Source: JAFEDN01 sp963818985
GTDB taxonomy: Bacteria; Pseudomonadota; Gammaproteobacteria; Coxiellales; Coxiellaceae
Direction of reading: 5' to 3'
Length of the DNA: 64,000 bases
NCBI GenBank assembly: GCA_963818985.1
Contig: CAWFUJ010000010.1
Coordinates: 62,001 to 126,000, forward strand
Translations under genes and position numbers: made by a program
The notes under the pieces: model-generated
What the model was told of the DNA's origin: nothing
Databases searched by the model: none
What the model saw: only the letters and a program-made list of their open reading frames with translations
Shown here: positions 60,965-64,000 of the stretch, one piece after another
Layout: each line of letters begins with the position of its first letter
Position numbering within the stretch: position 1 is the first letter of the stretch

Positions 60965-61547
60965 CTAAGCCGCAAAGTTTTTGCTAACAAAATCCCAATT
61001 AACTACCTGCCAAAAATTATTGATATATTTTCCGCGATCATTACGCGTATCTATGTAATAGGCGTGTTCCCATACATCACAGGTCAGTAAAGGGGTTTTT
61101 TTATCGGTCATGGGATTTTCGGCATTTCCGGTTTTAACGACTTCTAATTTTTCTCCATTTTTTACTAACCAAGCCCAACCGGAGCCAAATTGAGTTAAGC
61201 CGGCCTCAGTGAGCTGTTGTTTGAAATTTATCGAAGGATTCGAACGATTGATTAATTGCTTCAGCCAATTTGCCGCTAGGTTTGCCACCGCCATTTTGTT
61301 TCATGCAATGCCAATAAAAGGTATGGTTCCATACCTGCGCTGCATTATTGAAAATGGGGCCTTTAGATGCGCGAAGCATGATTTCTTCCAAGCTTAACTT
61401 CTCGTATTCGGTATTAGGAATTAACTCATTGAGTTTATTGACATAAGCACGGTGATGCTTGCCATAATGGTATTCCAAGGTTTCTTGGGAAATATGTGGG
61501 GCTAAGGCATTCGTCGCATAAGGTAGAGGGGGTAATTCAACAGCCAT
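60965..61547 (-). pseudogene. sodB: sodB, iron superoxide dismutase, frameshifted
   Basis: The first frame from ATG 61547 (MAVELPPLPYATNALAPHIS) holds two metal-ligand histidines (HYGKHHRAYV, NHTFYWH) and loses phase after SFDKF. The second frame continues KQQLTEAGLTQFGSGWAWLV and DVWEHAYYID, with the Asp and His ligands, to 60965. Removing one base (plus 61223) joins them into a normal ~193-residue enzyme. AQVWNHTFYW marks the iron type. The dapB stretch next to it is also frameshifted. Confidence 0.93.
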
Positions 61548-61792
61548 GATAACAAACATCCTTAATAGAATATGATGAACCGATTTATTTAAAATACACT
61601 AGTGGTTCAGATAAATGTGTTTAAAAAATAGTATCTCGCATATTCCCTCACCTGGCCTCTACCGCAAGTGGAAGAGGGGTAGTGGAAAGTAGGCACTATT
61701 GCGGGTAGCCACTTTTTCATTAACTTGGGACAAGGCATTTTTCTGAAACACTAAAACTAAACAAGAATTATTATACTGTCATCCTTTCGGTA

Positions 61793-61822
61793 TTGCGTGG
61801 GTAGGCAATATTCTGGTATAAT
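61793..61822 (+). promoter_or_regulatory. Promoter of the peroxiredoxin gene
   Basis: TTGCGT (61793-61798), 18 bp, perfect TATAAT (61817-61822), 36 bases before the ATG. The ~300 bp gap 61548-61858 otherwise holds only a degenerate CCCTC-rich palindrome near 61640-61680. No clear OxyR site was found. Confidence 0.65.
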
Positions 61823-61858
61823 ACGTGCTAATTTTGTACACTTTAGGAGAGCCTTAGT

Positions 61859-62464
61859 ATGACAGTTTTAGTAGGCAGACAAGCGCCAGATTTTACCGTT
61901 TCAGCCGTGTTAGGCAATGGCAATATTGTGCCAAATTTTAATTTAAAAGAAGCTTTAAAGGATAAGTATGGCCTGGTTTTTTTCTACCCATTAGATTTTA
62001 CCTTTGTTTGCCCTTCCGAGCTTATTGCTCTGGACCACGCTATTGAACAATTTAAAAGCCGTCATGTCGAAGTGATAGGTGTTTCAATCGATTCGCAATT
62101 TACCCATAACGCTTGGCGCAATACCGCTGTGGCCAAAGGCGGAATTGGGCCAGTTAAATATACACTGGCGGCTGACGTGGCGCATACGATTTGTCGTAGT
62201 TATGGAGTTGAGCACCCTGAGGCAGGCGTTGCTCTTCGAGGCACGTTTATTATCGACCGCAAAGGCGTCGTTCGCTCTCAAATTGTCAACGATTTGCCAC
62301 TGGGACGCAATATTGAAGAAATTATTCGTATTATAGATGCTCTACAGTTTCACGAAGAGCACGGCGAAGTTTGCCCGGCTAATTGGAATAAAGGTGACAT
62401 CGGCATGAAAGCCTCACCCGAAGGTGTCGCTAAGTACCTCGCCGAAAACGCCCACCAATTATAA
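61859..62464 (+). CDS. Typical 2-Cys peroxiredoxin (AhpC/TSA family)
   Basis: 201 residues. Reduces peroxides; peroxidatic Cys in FTFVCPSE near 51 and resolving Cys in GEVCPANW near 171, so the typical dimer disulfide can form. FFYPLDFTFVCPSE and GVSIDSQFTHNAWRNT mark the AhpC/Prx1 group. AGGAG lies 9 bases before the ATG. No reductase (AhpF) is adjacent. It may be under OxyR (26013). Confidence 0.95.
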   Translation: MTVLVGRQAPDFTVSAVLGNGNIVPNFNLKEALKDKYGLVFFYPLDFTFVCPSELIALDHAIEQFKSRHVEVIGVSIDSQFTHNAWRNTAVAKGGIGPVKYTLAADVAHTICRSYGVEHPEAGVALRGTFIIDRKGVVRSQIVNDLPLGRNIEEIIRIIDALQFHEEHGEVCPANWNKGDIGMKASPEGVAKYLAENAHQL

Positions 62465-62490
62465 AGTCGTATTTCTTTCTCTCATATATT

Positions 62491-62512
62491 TCCCTCTCCT
62501 TCGGGAGGGGGA
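62491..62512. terminator. TTCG-loop hairpin between peroxiredoxin gene and rnt
   Basis: CCCTCTCC-TTCG-GGAGGGGG stem with a stable TTCG loop, between converging genes. A short member of the CCCTCTCCC family. Confidence 0.75.
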
Positions 62513-62516
62513 GTAT

Positions 62517-63128
62517 TCAGCGAATTTGATTAACCATTCTGCAAAACAATTCTGCCGTGCATTGTGCGTCATAGATCGCTGAGTGCGCTTCGTTTTGATC
62601 AAAAGGAATTTTGGCAGCTAATAAAGCCTTGGCCAGCACAGTTTTACCATAGATAAACCCAGCTAGGGTTGCGGTATCGAAACAACTGAAAGAATGAAAA
62701 GGGCTTTTTTTCCGCAAATCACATCGTCGAATAGCCACTTGTAAGAAACTTAGATCAAAGTGAGCATTATGTCCGACTAATACTGCGCGTCTGCAGCCGG
62801 TTGCTTTTAAGGCGCGGCGCACAAATAAAAATAATTCTAATAAGGCTTGCTTTTCACTGATTGCGAACCTAAAAGGATGTCCGGGGTCAATCCGGTTAAT
62901 CGCTAAAGATCTCGGATCAAAATGAGCACCAGCAAAAGGTTCGACGTGACAAGCATATAAATTACCGGGTTTAAGTAAATTGTCGCCATTAAAATCAACT
63001 AAAACCGCGGCCATTTCAAGGATAGCATCAATGGTCGGTTCGCATCCCGAGGTTTCAAGGTCAATGACCACAGGTAAAAATCCGTCAAATCGATTTTTTA
63101 AAAGCATGGGCACTGATTCACTACGCAT
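62517..63128 (-). CDS. rnt: Ribonuclease T
   Basis: 203 residues. DEDD 3'-5' exoribonuclease that trims tRNA CCA ends and 5S rRNA. VIDLETSGCEP (motif I), GHNAHFDLSFLQ (II) and HSAIYDAQCTAELF (III) give the four acidic residues and the His. Starts at ATG 63128 or eight codons on at 63107. RNase T is limited to gammaproteobacteria, supporting the class assignment. Confidence 0.95.
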   Translation of the reverse strand: MRSESVPMLLKNRFDGFLPVVIDLETSGCEPTIDAILEMAAVLVDFNGDNLLKPGNLYACHVEPFAGAHFDPRSLAINRIDPGHPFRFAISEKQALLELFLFVRRALKATGCRRAVLVGHNAHFDLSFLQVAIRRCDLRKKSPFHSFSCFDTATLAGFIYGKTVLAKALLAAKIPFDQNEAHSAIYDAQCTAELFCRMVNQIR

Positions 63129-63153
63129 GTATACCTAGCTATTGGGCAGATTG

Positions 63154-63204
63154 AGTTGTAAAAAACACGAACATAGTACCATTCTGTCAGTGTTTTTTAC
63201 AACT
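63154..63204. terminator. Hairpin between pyrC and rnt
   Basis: Perfect 15 bp arms AGTTGTAAAAAACAC / GTGTTTTTTACAACT with a 21 base loop; the T-rich arm gives a terminator after pyrC, just upstream of rnt. Confidence 0.6.
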
Positions 63205-63236
63205 TAAGATGGTCCGTAGATGGGATGCTAAAAAGC

Positions 63237-64000
63237 TCAACAGGACGAGGGAAGGTATAATTGCCAATTAAGTTTTTCTCCGGCCTGCATGGGAATAACC
63301 AAGGTATTGCCAAAAGGTAAGGCTTTTGGTACTTCCCACGATATTTTTTTAAGAGTGATATGTTGTTTATTCATCGGCAAACGGTAAAAATTAGGTCCAT
63401 TTATACTTGCAAATTTTTCAAGTTTATCTAACGACCCATGTTCGGCAAATACTTGAGTATACAATTCGATGGCGGCATGAGCGCTATAAATTCCCGCGCA
63501 GCCGCATGCCGATTCTTTCTGAGACTGAGGATGGGGGGCGCTGTCTGTGCCTAAGAAAAATTTAGCATGACCACTTATAGCGGCTTCAATCAGCGCTTGT
63601 TGATCAATTTTGGTTTTTAAGATAGGCATACAGTAATAGTGAGGGTGAAGGCCGCCGGTTAATAATGCATTGCGGTTATACCAAAGATGATGCGCAGTGA
63701 TGGTCGCCGCTAAAGTTTCAGGGCCTGAACGCACAAAATCCACCGCATTTTTGGTCGAAATATGTTCCAGCACGATGCGTAAGTTGGGAAAATTTTTGAT
63801 TAAAGCCACTAATTCTTGCTCAACAAAATGATTTTCCCGTTCAAAAATATCGGTCTCAGGATCAACAGATTCACCGTGAATCAATAATGGCAGATCCAAT
63901 TCTTCCATGGCTGCAAACAAGTGGTAAATACGATTTAGATGGGCGATGCCAGCATGGGAATGGGTGGTGGCACCCGCTGGGTAAAGTTTGCAACCATAGA
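63237..64000 (-). CDS. pyrC: Dihydroorotase PyrC (N-terminus outside window)
   Basis: The frame is open to the right edge; an internal ATG at 63920 is not the start, because the codons before it (KLYPAGATTHSHAGI) continue the protein. LLIHGE and LEHISTK carry zinc-ligand His, and FLGTDSAPHP the catalytic Asp, as in the ~345-residue type II enzyme. Closes dihydroorotate in pyrimidine synthesis. At least 253 residues are seen. KLYPAGATTHSH has His where other family members usually have Asn. Confidence 0.95.
   Translation of the reverse strand, partial: YGCKLYPAGATTHSHAGIAHLNRIYHLFAAMEELDLPLLIHGESVDPETDIFERENHFVEQELVALIKNFPNLRIVLEHISTKNAVDFVRSGPETLAATITAHHLWYNRNALLTGGLHPHYYCMPILKTKIDQQALIEAAISGHAKFFLGTDSAPHPQSQKESACGCAGIYSAHAAIELYTQVFAEHGSLDKLEKFASINGPNFYRLPMNKQHITLKKISWEVPKALPFGNTLVIPMQAGEKLNWQLYLPSSC

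Noticed and set aside
1..64000. CRISPR array, insertion sequence or prophage
   Set aside because: No regularly spaced direct repeats, transposase, integrase or phage gene was found; the repeats present are palindromes or in-gene microsatellites.

Overview
The window is AT-rich bacterial chromosome, densely coding on both strands. It looks gammaproteobacterial: OxyR with both redox cysteines, RNase T, TsaB, ArgR-type ARG boxes and a class I arg gene set. Several things point to the intracellular order Legionellales (Coxiella/Legionella relatives): large eukaryote-facing proteins of unknown function, a predicted CAAX prenylation tail, a ubiquitin-binding-like motif, a DUF2235-type lipase, and promoter elements matching the PmrA box (cTTAATATT-N2-cTTAATATT) that drives Icm/Dot effector genes. 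The lineage is an inference; there is no rRNA or other marker here. No rRNA, tRNA, CRISPR array or transposase was seen.

Layout. 1-8641 (minus): a natural-product locus with an O-carbamoyltransferase, a hybrid NRPS-PKS (truncated C, A, PCP, KS, DH, ACP, no acyltransferase) and the start of a second AT-less PKS running off the left edge. 8698-15118: bioB, then metE (frameshifted) with a SAM-II-type riboswitch at its promoter, metF, a cyclase-family hydrolase and a 6-phosphogluconate dehydrogenase. 15169-23380: the full arginine pathway after N-acetylglutamate, argFGH diverging from argCJBD around ARG boxes. 23517-36734: a mixed region with four effector-like proteins, OxyR, an aldo/keto reductase, Tag, an isochorismatase-fold hydrolase, Maf (frameshifted) and phenylalanine hydroxylase. 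36944-41491: serB, serA, proB, proA. 41630-53586: two transporters of the APC family, an MFS exporter, small secreted proteins, Smr, a PrpB-like lyase, Apt, GhrA, a serine beta-lactamase-like hydrolase, a possible structured RNA and two related tiny proteins. 53909-57886: a 1325-residue repeat protein with a poly-serine microsatellite. 57995-64000: pabB, tsaB, dapB and sodB (both frameshifted), a 2-Cys peroxiredoxin, rnt and the 3' part of pyrC.

How it fits together. The core is biosynthetic (Arg, Met, Ser, Pro, biotin, folate, pyrimidine), so the organism is not a strongly reduced auxotroph. Accessory content is of two kinds: a small polyketide/peptide pathway, and a set of host-directed candidates, three of which share a promoter layout [PmrA-like box]-7 bp-[-10].

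Two genome-wide traits stand out. Dispersed GC-rich palindromes sit at many gene ends, and in three genes they are translated as the C-terminal tail. Four conserved enzymes (metE, maf, dapB, sodB) each carry a single one-base frameshift, which could be recent decay but, as dapB is normally essential, may be sequence error.
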